Below, piece after piece: positions 55,263 to 64,000 of a stretch of 64,000 nucleotides of DNA. The notes under the pieces are model-generated. The model did no database searches, had not been told where the DNA came from, and saw only the letters and a program-made list of their open reading frames with translations. Source of the DNA: Nostoc sp. KVJ3 (GTDB lineage Bacteria > Cyanobacteriota > Cyanobacteriia > Cyanobacteriales > Nostocaceae); contig NZ_WWFG01000003.1 in assembly GCF_026127265.1 (NCBI RefSeq), forward strand, positions 248,001 to 312,000. The letters are read 5' to 3'. The translations under genes and the position numbers were made by a program. Numbering within the stretch: position 1 is the stretch's first letter; each line of letters starts with the position of its first letter.

Positions 55263-55965
55263 TTAAAAGTCATTATCCGTAAAGGGAACTATAGATGGTA
55301 AAAACTTTTGAAAAGAAGGGTAAAATTGTAATCTTGCTTCATAGTCATCTGTTTGTGATATTTCTAGCTCGATTGTTTGCTGATTTTTTTCATCAAAGAG
55401 CAACTGAATTTGATAATTTGTCCAGAATTGCTCACCTAGTTCATCTTCTAAATCAAAAAGTTTTTCTTCATCACCCCATATATTTGACCAAAGTCCGATC
55501 CTATTAGCCCGAAAATGATTTTTACCTGTTGTATCTGCAATGACAAAATATGCTTCGACATTTAAATCAAATCCTAAATCATCGGCTTCTGTCTCTGCTA
55601 TTTGACAGTTAACCACTATTACAGCACTTACGGCAGCTATGAGGTACATCCCCAAATCTGAAAGCTTTGATAGGAGAGGGCAAGGAGAAAAACTGTATTG
55701 CATAATAGCCGGAAGCGCTGTAAGGTGTCGGGGTTAACGTTTACTACCTGTTCTTGGCGCTTTAATAATTCTTGTAGCACGAAATCAGGCAACAACTGGG
55801 AACTCTCCTCAAGTAATTGTTTTTGAGTTTCTGGGGAGTAACGAGTTTTTAACTCTTGCGTGATTAAAGTTAAAATATATTCACTAGCTAAATTGACAAC
55901 TATCTTTTTATCTGCGGGATTAAGAAAACTTCCAACATTCAGATTAATGTGTTTTTAATTGGCAT
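55263..55965 (-). pseudogene. Hypothetical gene broken by frameshifts
   Basis: ATG 55965 reads MPIKNTLI, then one frame over continues VGSFLNPADKKIVVNLASEY, LTLITQELKTRYSPETQ and QLLPDFVLQELLKRQEQ. After about 55695 a third frame (55263-55703, 146 codons) continues with a hydrophobic stretch (YLIAAVSAVIVVNCQIA) and a soluble part (ANRIGLWSNIWGDEEKLFDL). Two shifts are needed to read through. The last part could also be an independent small gene, since it has an ATG at 55703. Family unknown. Confidence 0.5.
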
Positions 55966-56135
55966 AATTCTCTAAAATCCTTTTGAACAGTTCATACTCA
56001 TCTACAAATAAAGCGAAGGCAAGGAAAAATATTACCTCAGTTTCAGTTCTTCGTTTTGATCAAGACGTAGTTCCGAGTAATTGCAGGAGTGAAAATCATA
56101 ATTATAAATGACTGTGATTTGATAGCCTATTATGT

Positions 56136-58355
56136 TCATGCGCTAATATTTAAAAATGCCACAGTGCTTGACCAATTAACGGATTGGTTGAGTAAGTAAC
56201 GAACAAATAAATTTTTAACAATATTTATTTCCTCACTTGTCAAATTTGCAGCTAGACGATCTGCATAACTTGGTCGATTAGGATTAGCAGTAAATAAACG
56301 CTTGATAAAATTATCAGAGATGTGCATAGGTGTCAAATACTGCTCAAGACCTACTTGTACGCAGTGCCCATTTGAGGCAAAAGCGTGACGCAAATCATCA
56401 TCAGCGTCCCAGTTAAGCATGGGGTCAGAGACATCTGTATAAATAGCTTCTTCTGCTAAAACTAATCGCTTATACAATTGGGCATCTAAATTTTGGCTGG
56501 GCAGTAAGCGGTAAAACCTTTGGGTATGACGAGGTACTGTCTCAGCTAAAATAAGCTTGGCTGAGTGGGGGAGCAATTGAGTTAAAATTTGAGCAGCAAG
56601 TCCCTTATCCGATTCCGAGGCTAGTACATTGCGCCCGATAATAGAGTCAAACTGTACATTTGGTGCAAGAGATGCCAGCATAGCAGGTATCTGTGCAACA
56701 GATGCAGTAAAAACTATTGGTCGCATTGTTTCAGGAAGTGCCGCAGTAAGTTCATTTAAAGCATTGGTATCAGAGCGATTGCGAACACAGGCATAAACCC
56801 CACCTTCAGGAACTTGCCGAATTGCTTCCCAAGTAAGTAAACCAGTGGCGGCATTTAGATCCAATACTAAGTGATGACGTTGTAATTGAGCGAAAGTGAA
56901 AATGCGTTCGCGCACCGATGCTAATTGTGTACTTACCTGAGAAAGTGTACGTTGTAACCAACGCTCATCTGCTCGGTCAACAGTTCCATAAGTCATGACT
57001 TCCATTGGTGCAACACCAATACCTTCTACTATTGCAGCAAGTTGGGCTTCCCGACGACGCGCCACTTGTGTTGCGATTTGGTGTTCATAACCTTGGGTTG
57101 ATGGTTGATAAAACAATTGACCTTGCAAGCTCTTGGGTAAATATTGCTGTTCTACCCAATGATCTCGATAAGCGTGAGGATAGAGATAACCCGCCCCATG
57201 CCCAAAACCTTTTTTATCCCGATTAGCATCTTTAAGATGAGTGGAGACTTCTGCAACATTTTCATTTTCTACTGCGGCTAAAGCATCGAAAAAGCCCATA
57301 ATGCTATTGGATTTTGGTGCAGTCGCTAAATAAAGTACAGCCTGCGCCAAATGATAACGTCCTTCCGGCATTCCCACGCGATCAAATGCTTCAGCACAGG
57401 CATTTGTAACGACAACTGCTTGTGGGTCAGCCAATCCAATATCTTCACTAGCAAGAATTAACATCCGACGGAAGATGAAGCGCGGGTCTTCACCGGCATA
57501 AACCATTTTGGCCAGCCAATAGAGTGCTGCATCTGGGTCAGAACCTCGTAAGCTCTTAATAAAAGCACTAATGGTATCAAAATGGGCATCCCCTTCTTTG
57601 TCGTATAAAACAGCACGTTGTTGAATAGATTCTTCTGCCACTGCTAGAGGAATATGAATAACACCTGTAGCATCGGGGAGTGTAGTCTCTACAGCTAGTT
57701 GCAAAGCATTCAATAATGAACGAGCATCACCATTGGCAACATTAACTAGATGAGCTAAAGCATCTGTGTCAATTTGTACTGTTAACTTACCATAACCGCG
57801 TTCCGAATCAGCTAATGTTTGCTCAAGAATTTTGTATAAATCTTTATCAGTTAATTGCTGAAGTTGAAAAATCCGCGAACGGCTGACAAGTGCTTTATTG
57901 ACTTCAAAAAAAGGATTTTCGGTGGTAGCACCAATGAGAATGATTGTACCATTCTCTACCCAAGGCAATAAAGCATCTTGCTGAGACTTATTAAAACGAT
58001 GGACTTCATCGACAAAAAGAATAGTTCGTTGATTATGAAACTTACGCTCTTGTTGGGCTTTTTCAATTGCCGATCGAATTTCTTTTACTCCTGAAAGTAC
58101 AGCATTGATAGCGATGAAGTGAGCGCGGGTGGTGTTAGCAATAACGCGGGCTAGAGTAGTTTTGCCAGTCCCTGGTGGGCCAGAAAAGATTAAGGAAGAC
58201 AGTTGATCCAAACTAATAGCACGCCGCAGTAGTCTTCCTTGCCCGATAATATGCTCTTGACCAATAAATTCATCAAGTGTCCGTGGACGCATCCGAGCCG
58301 CTAGGGGTGCTGATTCTTCAGTTATTTTTGCAAGATGCTGGTCAAATAAATCCAT
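56136..58355 (-). CDS. RarA/MgsA-like AAA+ ATPase fused to a methyltransferase-like domain
   Basis: 739 residues. The first about 430 match RarA (MgsA), the clamp-loader-like ATPase acting at stalled forks: RPRTLDEFIGQEHIIG, Walker A GPPGTGKT, Walker B LFVDEVHRFNKSQQD, sensor GATTENPFFEVN, and the RarA-type C-terminal GAGYLYPHAYRDHWV. The remaining about 290 residues resemble a SAM-methyltransferase-like fold (LVLDLNAATGLLTWEAI; SIIGRNVLAS), giving the longer form known from cyanobacteria. The glycine-rich SAM loop is modified (DLNAATG), so activity of that domain is uncertain. ATPase motifs are intact. Confidence 0.85.
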   Translation of the reverse strand: MDLFDQHLAKITEESAPLAARMRPRTLDEFIGQEHIIGQGRLLRRAISLDQLSSLIFSGPPGTGKTTLARVIANTTRAHFIAINAVLSGVKEIRSAIEKAQQERKFHNQRTILFVDEVHRFNKSQQDALLPWVENGTIILIGATTENPFFEVNKALVSRSRIFQLQQLTDKDLYKILEQTLADSERGYGKLTVQIDTDALAHLVNVANGDARSLLNALQLAVETTLPDATGVIHIPLAVAEESIQQRAVLYDKEGDAHFDTISAFIKSLRGSDPDAALYWLAKMVYAGEDPRFIFRRMLILASEDIGLADPQAVVVTNACAEAFDRVGMPEGRYHLAQAVLYLATAPKSNSIMGFFDALAAVENENVAEVSTHLKDANRDKKGFGHGAGYLYPHAYRDHWVEQQYLPKSLQGQLFYQPSTQGYEHQIATQVARRREAQLAAIVEGIGVAPMEVMTYGTVDRADERWLQRTLSQVSTQLASVRERIFTFAQLQRHHLVLDLNAATGLLTWEAIRQVPEGGVYACVRNRSDTNALNELTAALPETMRPIVFTASVAQIPAMLASLAPNVQFDSIIGRNVLASESDKGLAAQILTQLLPHSAKLILAETVPRHTQRFYRLLPSQNLDAQLYKRLVLAEEAIYTDVSDPMLNWDADDDLRHAFASNGHCVQVGLEQYLTPMHISDNFIKRLFTANPNRPSYADRLAANLTSEEINIVKNLFVRYLLNQSVNWSSTVAFLNISA

Positions 58356-58489
58356 TATTAAATACGTCTTCAGAAGTGGAGTTTTTCAAGGCATAAAATA
58401 TGTGCGTATGCTTTTTCAAGGTAAAAAATTATAACGGCAATTAATATCTAAAAAGAAATTACTTTACGATGTCGTTATCAGCGCTGAAA

Positions 58490-59326
58490 TCAGAACTGAT
58501 GATTTTTGGTTTTGACTCGCTGATACAGTTCTTCCATTGTTTCAATAAAGGAAGTATCATTGTGCCAGAAATCAGGAAAATCCCCTTGTTTCTTAATCAA
58601 AATTGCACAGATACTACTTGGAGTCGCCACTTCAATAGTTTGTGGTAATCGCTTTGTACCTAACCAAAATTCTCTGGCATTTGGCATTTGCTTAAGAGAT
58701 TGCTTTTCTAGCTTAGTGTACAGCGAATTAGAAAGTTCTAAAGGAATTTCCTTAGTATTCAATTCCTCAGATAGAGCTTTTCCTAAAGGAGAATCAGCTA
58801 GTTTGGCTTGAAGTTCTGCTTTCGATAATCCCCGTAATTCAAATAACAACCAGGGATTATTATCTAATTGAGAAGCCACTAAATAGTAAACTCCAGCAAT
58901 GTGCTTACAGGGATTCGCATAATCTGGGCAAGAGCATTTAGTTTTGAAATCCTTACTACTATGGGGCAATAAATGTAGTCCCAAATGAGAGAAAGTATCT
59001 TCAATATTTTCTGGGACTTCATTTAGAAGCAATCGAGAAATGATGCTGGCTTTAGAAGAAAGCTTTTGGATAGCTTCATTCCAACGGATTTTAGCAATAG
59101 GTGTAATCTGAATCTCTATATTATAAGTTGGTTCTTTGTAAACTCCAAAATAGGGATTAACTGAGCCTCTGACTTTGGCAGTAATTTTATTTAAGTCAAT
59201 CTCAAAGCTTTTGACTTTACCACCGCTAGCATAAGAACGTCCTCTTTTGAGTCGGTTATCATCTGTAAAAGCTTCTAGTGCTTGAATAAAGCGATCGCCC
59301 CACCAAGTTCGACTAAATTTAGCCAT
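58490..59326 (-). CDS. SWIM zinc-finger protein
   Basis: 278 residues with a SWIM motif KCSCPDYANPCKHIAGVYY (CxCxnCxH, zinc-binding) and conserved flanks (FLLGTKRLP-like FWLGTKRLPQT at the C-terminus; KFSRTWWGDRFIQALEAF at the N-terminus). SWIM proteins are encoded beside SNF2 helicases in many bacteria, and here the start lies 5 bp from the repaired end of the SNF2 gene, so the two form an operon and probably a complex acting on nucleic acid. Confidence 0.85.
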   Translation of the reverse strand: MAKFSRTWWGDRFIQALEAFTDDNRLKRGRSYASGGKVKSFEIDLNKITAKVRGSVNPYFGVYKEPTYNIEIQITPIAKIRWNEAIQKLSSKASIISRLLLNEVPENIEDTFSHLGLHLLPHSSKDFKTKCSCPDYANPCKHIAGVYYLVASQLDNNPWLLFELRGLSKAELQAKLADSPLGKALSEELNTKEIPLELSNSLYTKLEKQSLKQMPNAREFWLGTKRLPQTIEVATPSSICAILIKKQGDFPDFWHNDTSFIETMEELYQRVKTKNHQF

Positions 59327-59331
59327 AATAT

Positions 59332-62300
59332 CTACTCCAAAATTGCACTCTTATTCAATGAAATCAACCGCTTAAAGGCTTCATTATCTAATTCGGTGAG
59401 CCAAGATTCATCGCTACCAACAACAGCATTAGAGAGTTTTTTCTTATCCTCAATCATTTGGTCAATTCTCTCTTCTAGAGTTCCAATGGCAACAAATTTA
59501 TGCACAAAGACATTCTTTTTTGACCAATACGGAAAGCACGGTCAGTTGCTTGGTCTTCAACTGCTGGGTTCCACCAACGGTCAAAGTGAAAGACATGGTT
59601 GGCTTTCGTGAGGGTGATACCTACGCCCCCTGCTTTCAAGGAAAGGATAAAAACCGATGGTTCTGTATTTGGGTCTTGAAATTCGGTAATCATTTGTTCT
59701 CGACGTGGGCGACTAGTGCCACCATGCAAATAGTAAGTATTGCAATGCAGACTGTGTTTGAGATGTTTCTCAATCTTTTCACCCACTTCCGTAAATTGAC
59801 TAAAAATGAGTAAACTTTCTCCTTCATCAACTGCCTCCTCAACCATCTCTGCTAACCGACTGAGTTTGTGCGAACGCAGTGGTGAAAATTCGCTCCCATC
59901 TTGCAGAAATTGGGCTGGGTGATTACAAATCTGCTTTAATTTCATCAGGGTTGAAAGAATCAATCCTTTGCGTTGAATTCCCTCTGCTGATTGCAATTGT
60001 TTTTCTACATCTAGTACCACCACTTCATAAAGCGATGCTTGCTCTTTGGTCAGGTTGGTGTAGAGTTTTTGTTCCACTTTATCTGGCAAGTCATTAATAA
60101 TAGACTGGTCAGTTTTTAACCTTCGCAGAATTAGAGGTTCTACCAGTTTTTTCAAGGTGGCAGATTTCACGCGGTCATTGTCTTTTTGAATCGGAATCTC
60201 GAAAATTTTCCGAAACTGGGCTTCTTTACCCAAGTAACCAGGATTGAGAAAATTAAAAATTGACCATAAATCCAGTAAGCGGTTTTCTACAGGAGTACCT
60301 GTCAATGCCAGCCGATGTTTAGCTCTTAATTTTAAAATAGCTTTAGTTTGGGCAGCATTCGGATTTTTAATATTTTGTGCCTCATCCAGTACTAAACGTT
60401 GCCACTCAATGCCGCTCAATAACTTTTCATCTTTGCGGACTAAAGTAAAAGAACTAATTATCACATCGTTTTGTTTACAAGCAGCTTTGAAGTCAGCTAG
60501 ATTTTGCAGCCTAGTGCTACCATGATGCACCATAGTTTTTAAATGAGGCGCAAATTTAGCAATTTCTTTCTGCCAGTTGCCGACAACAGAAGTAGGGGCA
60601 ATTAATAGTGTAGGCAGGGCAGATAAAGAAGTAATCTTTTCTCCTACTTTCAGAGCTGAATGTAACTCCTTCTCTTGCACTAATCGGGCAATCACCTGCA
60701 CGGATTTACCTAAACCCATATCGTCTGCCAAACAGCCATTTAATCCCAAATTTTCTAGATATTGTAGCCAGGAAACACCACGTTTTTGATATTCTCGGAG
60801 TGTGCCTTGCAGATTATCAAGTTCAGAAATTGGTTCTAGGCGACTTTTATCTTGTAGCTTTGCTATCATCTCTGACAAAGCTTCGTCATGTTCAATTTCC
60901 CATTCTGACCCCAATTCAGCACTGCGTTGTAGAAACTCCAGTAAGGTCATCTGGGGTTGTTCGGAGCCTTTTGACTGCCAAAAGTCGAGTAACTGCTGCA
61001 TTTTATCCCGGTCTAATTCCATCCATTGACCGCGAAAATGCACTAGGGGAGTTTTAGCATTAATCAGTTGTTCCCATTCAATAGGTGTGACAGTTTGCTC
61101 CCCAATCGCCAACTCATACTGATACTCCACCAGTGAGTCTAAGCCAAAATAGCTTTTTGTTTCCCCTTTCGTTGCAGCAAGTTTGCTACCCGATGCTTTG
61201 AGGCGAATTTTGGCGCGACGACGACCTGCCGGAGTATACCAAGCAGGTACAATTACTTTGAATCCTGAGTCTTCCAGTACCCAAGCACTTTCAGTAAGGA
61301 AGTCAAATGCTTCATCTAAGGTAAGTTGCATTGCTGTTGGCTTATCTGTCTCCAACCCAAGCCAGAGTTTGGGATACATCCGGGCTGCATACCCCAGATT
61401 CAGCAGTAAATTTGTTTCAAAATCTTTACCAAAATCTTTATGTACGCCAGTTTTGGTAAATTGATTCATTGTCCAGTAGTCTGCTAACGCTAACTTCAAG
61501 GATGGATCTTGTTTACTGGCTACTAGAAATTGAATTTGCCAATTGTCTATTTGTTCATTATCAGGAGAATGTAACTGGAAGCATAGATGAAAAGGTGAAT
61601 CAGCTTGAGTGCGGGTAATTTTGGTTTTCCATATCAACCATTGCCGATATTCATCGAGGGCAGTATTTGTTGTTAGTGGGTTATGCTGACGAGGGTAAAA
61701 GCAAGATTCAATTAGAGAATCAGTAATTTGTTTGTCAAAAGCAGCTGTTGATGGGGTGTGAGTCACTAAATCATCAAGTACATATTCGGAAAAGTGACGC
61801 AATAGTGTTTCTCGATCAAAAAAACTCAATTAAATCGCTAATTTTTGCTTTACCTGCCACACATATTAGTGGCATATAGTCAATATATTTAAGAATATTT
61901 GCTTCATATTGTTCCGAAATAATTTCCCAGGTGGCATAAATTTCAAATGCTACTTTATCAGCCTTGCTTTTGCCTTTTTTCTTCGGATTTTCCGATGATA
62001 ACTGTCGATATTTTAGGGCGGGAATAAATTGGTCTTTGAGGATTACTTGTTTAAAACTTTGAGTGTAATGATACCAAAATAATAAATCTGAACCAATTTG
62101 AAACTTCTCCGCATTATATATTGCTAAAAAATGGATATCTTTAAGTAATTTGATAATATTAAGTGCTGTGGCATTTTTGGTAGATACTACTGTTTCATAA
62201 CAATCTACCTGCCAGTATTGGAATTCTTCATAGCTGTCAGTCAACTCAATTTCTAAATACTTGGTTAATTCTGGTGAAGGTAGGGGCTGATTATTGGTGG

Positions 62301-62541
62301 TTGGTAAGGCAAAGTATTTAGGAGATATGCGTTGGGAAAATTTAGTATTGTCTTCTTTAATTCCCAATTCTTGTACTAAAAAGGCGATTAATTGGGATTC
62401 TACCAAGTGTCCAGGATGAATTTGTTGACTATTGGTGTGACTTTTTTGGGATAATTGAGTTTCTACCCACAAGTAAAAAGACCCTGACTGGATAAAGTCA
62501 GTTTCCTCGTTTGGTATCCAGGTGCCATGAAGTATTCTCAT
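59332..62541 (-). pseudogene. SNF2-family helicase, one gene read in three pieces
   Basis: Piece 1 (61816-62541): N-terminal region, MRILHGTWIPNEETDFIQSG. Piece 2 (59475-61829): SNF2 ATPase with Walker A DDMGLGKSVQVIA, DEAQ in LVLDEAQNIKN and the C-terminal QATDRAFRIGQK motif. Piece 3: reading onward in another frame gives NVFVHKFVAIGTLEERIDQ, KKLSNAVVGSDESW, to TAG at 59332-59334. The joins fall at a run of seven T on the coding strand (plus 61818-61824; one base extra) and six A (plus 59516-59521; one base missing). Repaired, the protein is about 1069 residues, the normal length for cyanobacterial SNF2 helicases. All ATPase motifs are intact. Confidence 0.8.
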
Positions 62542-62700
62542 TGTTGTGATGTCTCTGGATTGTTCGGAAATTCACGCGCCTTAGAATTACTTTAGCAAAC
62601 AGAGGTGCTAGAACTATTTTCTTTATGCAAAAGAAAGCGATGACGCTATCGTGCGATCGCTTGACTTACGCACTATAGAAGCAGCAGTGCCATACTTCCC

Positions 62701-63000
62701 TTACAACTCAAAATCAAGAGTGAAGGTTTGGTCATCAGAATCCTCTTGGTTTTCGATAATAGATGGGTCTTGAGTCCTTGAAGAGAGTTTGTTATCTTCA
62801 GTATTAATCGGGGTGAAAGCTACTTGTTGTGTGGGAAATGCACCCTTTCTGAAAGCAAAATAACAATCAATGATAAAGTAAAGTGTCTCTAAGTAACTTT
62901 TACCTAGTTGCTGTGATTCGGCAAATATCCGCTCTCGGTAGCTATCTTTGATCCGAACTTTTTCTGGGGTTAAGTCAATTTTGTCTGCCATTGCGATCAC
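62701..63000 (-). CDS. ParR-like small partner of the actin-like gene
   Basis: 99 residues (GTG 63000) or 96 from ATG 62991 (MADKIDLTPEKVRI). The N-terminal part (KVRIKDSYRERIFAESQQLG) resembles a ribbon-helix-helix arm and helix, and the C-terminus is acidic (NQEDSDDQTFTLDFEL), as in ParR proteins whose C-terminal peptide binds ParM. It overlaps the actin-like stop as GTGA, so translation is coupled. This is the usual parMR arrangement. DNA-binding is inferred. Confidence 0.6.
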   Translation of the reverse strand: MIAMADKIDLTPEKVRIKDSYRERIFAESQQLGKSYLETLYFIIDCYFAFRKGAFPTQQVAFTPINTEDNKLSSRTQDPSIIENQEDSDDQTFTLDFEL

Positions 63001-63965
63001 TTAATAGATGTAGATGCTGAATTCTTGCTGCTGATGGTCTTTGCCATCTCTAAAAGCCCAAAGACATTGGCTTCTACCGGATTGTCCAGGATTTTGAAGC
63101 CGTTTTTCTCCAACAGCTTCTTAAATCCAGGTAAGAGACAGCCTCCACCAATCGCCCAGATTTCATCCCCTTGGTGCTTGGCATCAAGTGTCAGATTCAC
63201 CACTTTCTTCAAGTATTTTTCATACCAATCTTTAAGACTGGCACTGTATATATCTTTGATATCGATGTCACGGCTGTATCTGGTATGCCCCATTTCCAAA
63301 CAAAATCGGATAATGGAAGGATCTCCGATTTTTCCGCCATTTAAATGTTTCATTTTTTGGGAGATATCATCAATGAGAACTTCTACACCGATAGGGTAGG
63401 CAGTGTGAACTTCTCGCTGCCCCCGGTTGTAACGAGAATACAAAGTCGTGCCATTGCCAAAGTCTAAAATGGTTAATTTTTTAGGTAGTGGATGCCCAAA
63501 CAATGCACCCATACCCTCTAGTACAACTTTCAGCACTTCTACTTTTACTTCTGATTGTTTGCCAGCAAGTATTGCCTGATATTCTCCATTGAGTACTTTT
63601 TGTAGTTCTGATGCCAGACCAACATCATGTAAACTGACGACTAATTTTAAGTGCCAAGCCTTACGGTGTGGCAGATGTGCCAATGCACCCAATAAAGTCA
63701 ACAACGCATTATTGACTTTATTTTCATTATTGTCTGTGTTGCGGTCAAAATAATTTCCTGTACGGTAAGCAGACTCTCCAACTGTGTAAGCAGTACCGTT
63801 AAAAACTACACGTCCTGGAACATCTTCCATCTCGGCATTGGTTATATAGCTGGGGACACGAACTACTTCAAAGCCTTCGACTAAAAGTTTGAGACTTCCG
63901 TAACCGTTATCGAAACCCGCAGGAAAAATTTTTTGTAAGGTGTGAATGTTTGACATCTGCTCCAA
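62997..63965 (-). CDS. parM: ParM/StbA-like actin-family segregation ATPase
   Basis: 322 residues with actin-fold signatures: phosphate-1 FDNGYGSLKL near the N-terminus, phosphate-2 ILDFGNGTTLYS (about residue 180) and the adenosine motif WAIGGGCLLPGFK (about 270). The start context is near the window end, so its upstream centromere is not visible beyond 35 bp. It forms filaments that segregate plasmid copies in characterised relatives. It is only distantly similar to the actin-like gene at 43477, so the plasmid seems to have two systems, or one is used for something else. Confidence 0.85.
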   Translation of the reverse strand: MEQMSNIHTLQKIFPAGFDNGYGSLKLLVEGFEVVRVPSYITNAEMEDVPGRVVFNGTAYTVGESAYRTGNYFDRNTDNNENKVNNALLTLLGALAHLPHRKAWHLKLVVSLHDVGLASELQKVLNGEYQAILAGKQSEVKVEVLKVVLEGMGALFGHPLPKKLTILDFGNGTTLYSRYNRGQREVHTAYPIGVEVLIDDISQKMKHLNGGKIGDPSIIRFCLEMGHTRYSRDIDIKDIYSASLKDWYEKYLKKVVNLTLDAKHQGDEIWAIGGGCLLPGFKKLLEKNGFKILDNPVEANVFGLLEMAKTISSKNSASTSIK

Positions 63966-64000
63966 GTAATAAACTTTAATTTGTGAAAGTTATCTGTTCA

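Noticed and set aside
1..64000. tRNA, rRNA or riboswitch genes
   Set aside because: No cloverleaf-like or conserved rRNA sequence was recognised in any spacer; the spacers are AT-rich or repeat-like.

Overview
This window looks like part of a large, conjugation-type plasmid from a filamentous heterocystous cyanobacterium of the Nostoc/Anabaena/Calothrix group. Evidence seen directly: the cyanobacterial HIP1 octamer GCGATCGC recurs throughout (for example near 6188, 12658, 14396, 40526, 50239, 54608, 59291). Short cyanobacterial dispersed repeats are present, and the gene set is typical of Nostoc-type megaplasmids. I see no rRNA, tRNA or core housekeeping operon.

Layout. 1-9 kb: a radical SAM protein cut by the window edge, a secreted filamentous-haemagglutinin-like protein followed by a TPR-CHAT protease-like protein, and a 4-Cys Ser/Thr kinase with TPRs. 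9.3-11.2 kb: a NB-ARC-type STAND NTPase and a broken small gene. 11.2-15.6 kb: a structured non-coding leader and a CyRepA1/DUF3854-type plasmid replication protein. 15.6-18.3 kb: a tyrosine recombinase and an IS630-family element with clear ends. 18.6-20.9 kb: small DNA-binding-like and hypothetical proteins. 21-30 kb: a compact type IV secretion operon (VirB2-, B3-, B4-, B5-, B6-, B8-, B10- and B9-like in that order). 30-34.8 kb: genes with many frameshifts, including the type IV coupling protein. 35-43 kb: a membrane-anchored Mrr-like nuclease and a giant MobF relaxase/helicase that also carries a DUF3854 domain and about eleven 61-residue repeats. 43-47 kb: candidate oriT and centromere-like repeats, then an actin-like segregation gene with companions. 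47.9-53.1 kb: a 1726-residue protein with motifs of double-psi beta-barrel RNA polymerases. 53-64 kb: a ParDE module, an integrase fragment, RarA-like ATPase, a SWIM/SNF2 pair, and a second actin-like segregation pair.

How the parts fit. Replication (CyRepA1), segregation (two actin-like systems plus ParDE) and transfer (T4SS, MobF relaxase, putative oriT) are all present. The coupling protein that links relaxase to channel is not readable in one frame, so self-transfer is doubtful as the sequence stands. The same DUF3854 primase-like domain sits in both the replication protein and the relaxase, suggesting shared priming chemistry in replication and transfer. The most unusual gene is the putative single-chain RNA polymerase beside the transfer/segregation block.

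Caution. At least seven otherwise convincing genes are split by single-base shifts, several in A/T homopolymers. This may be real decay or consensus errors in the assembly, and it affects how the pseudogene calls below should be read. All family assignments come from reading motifs, not from searches.
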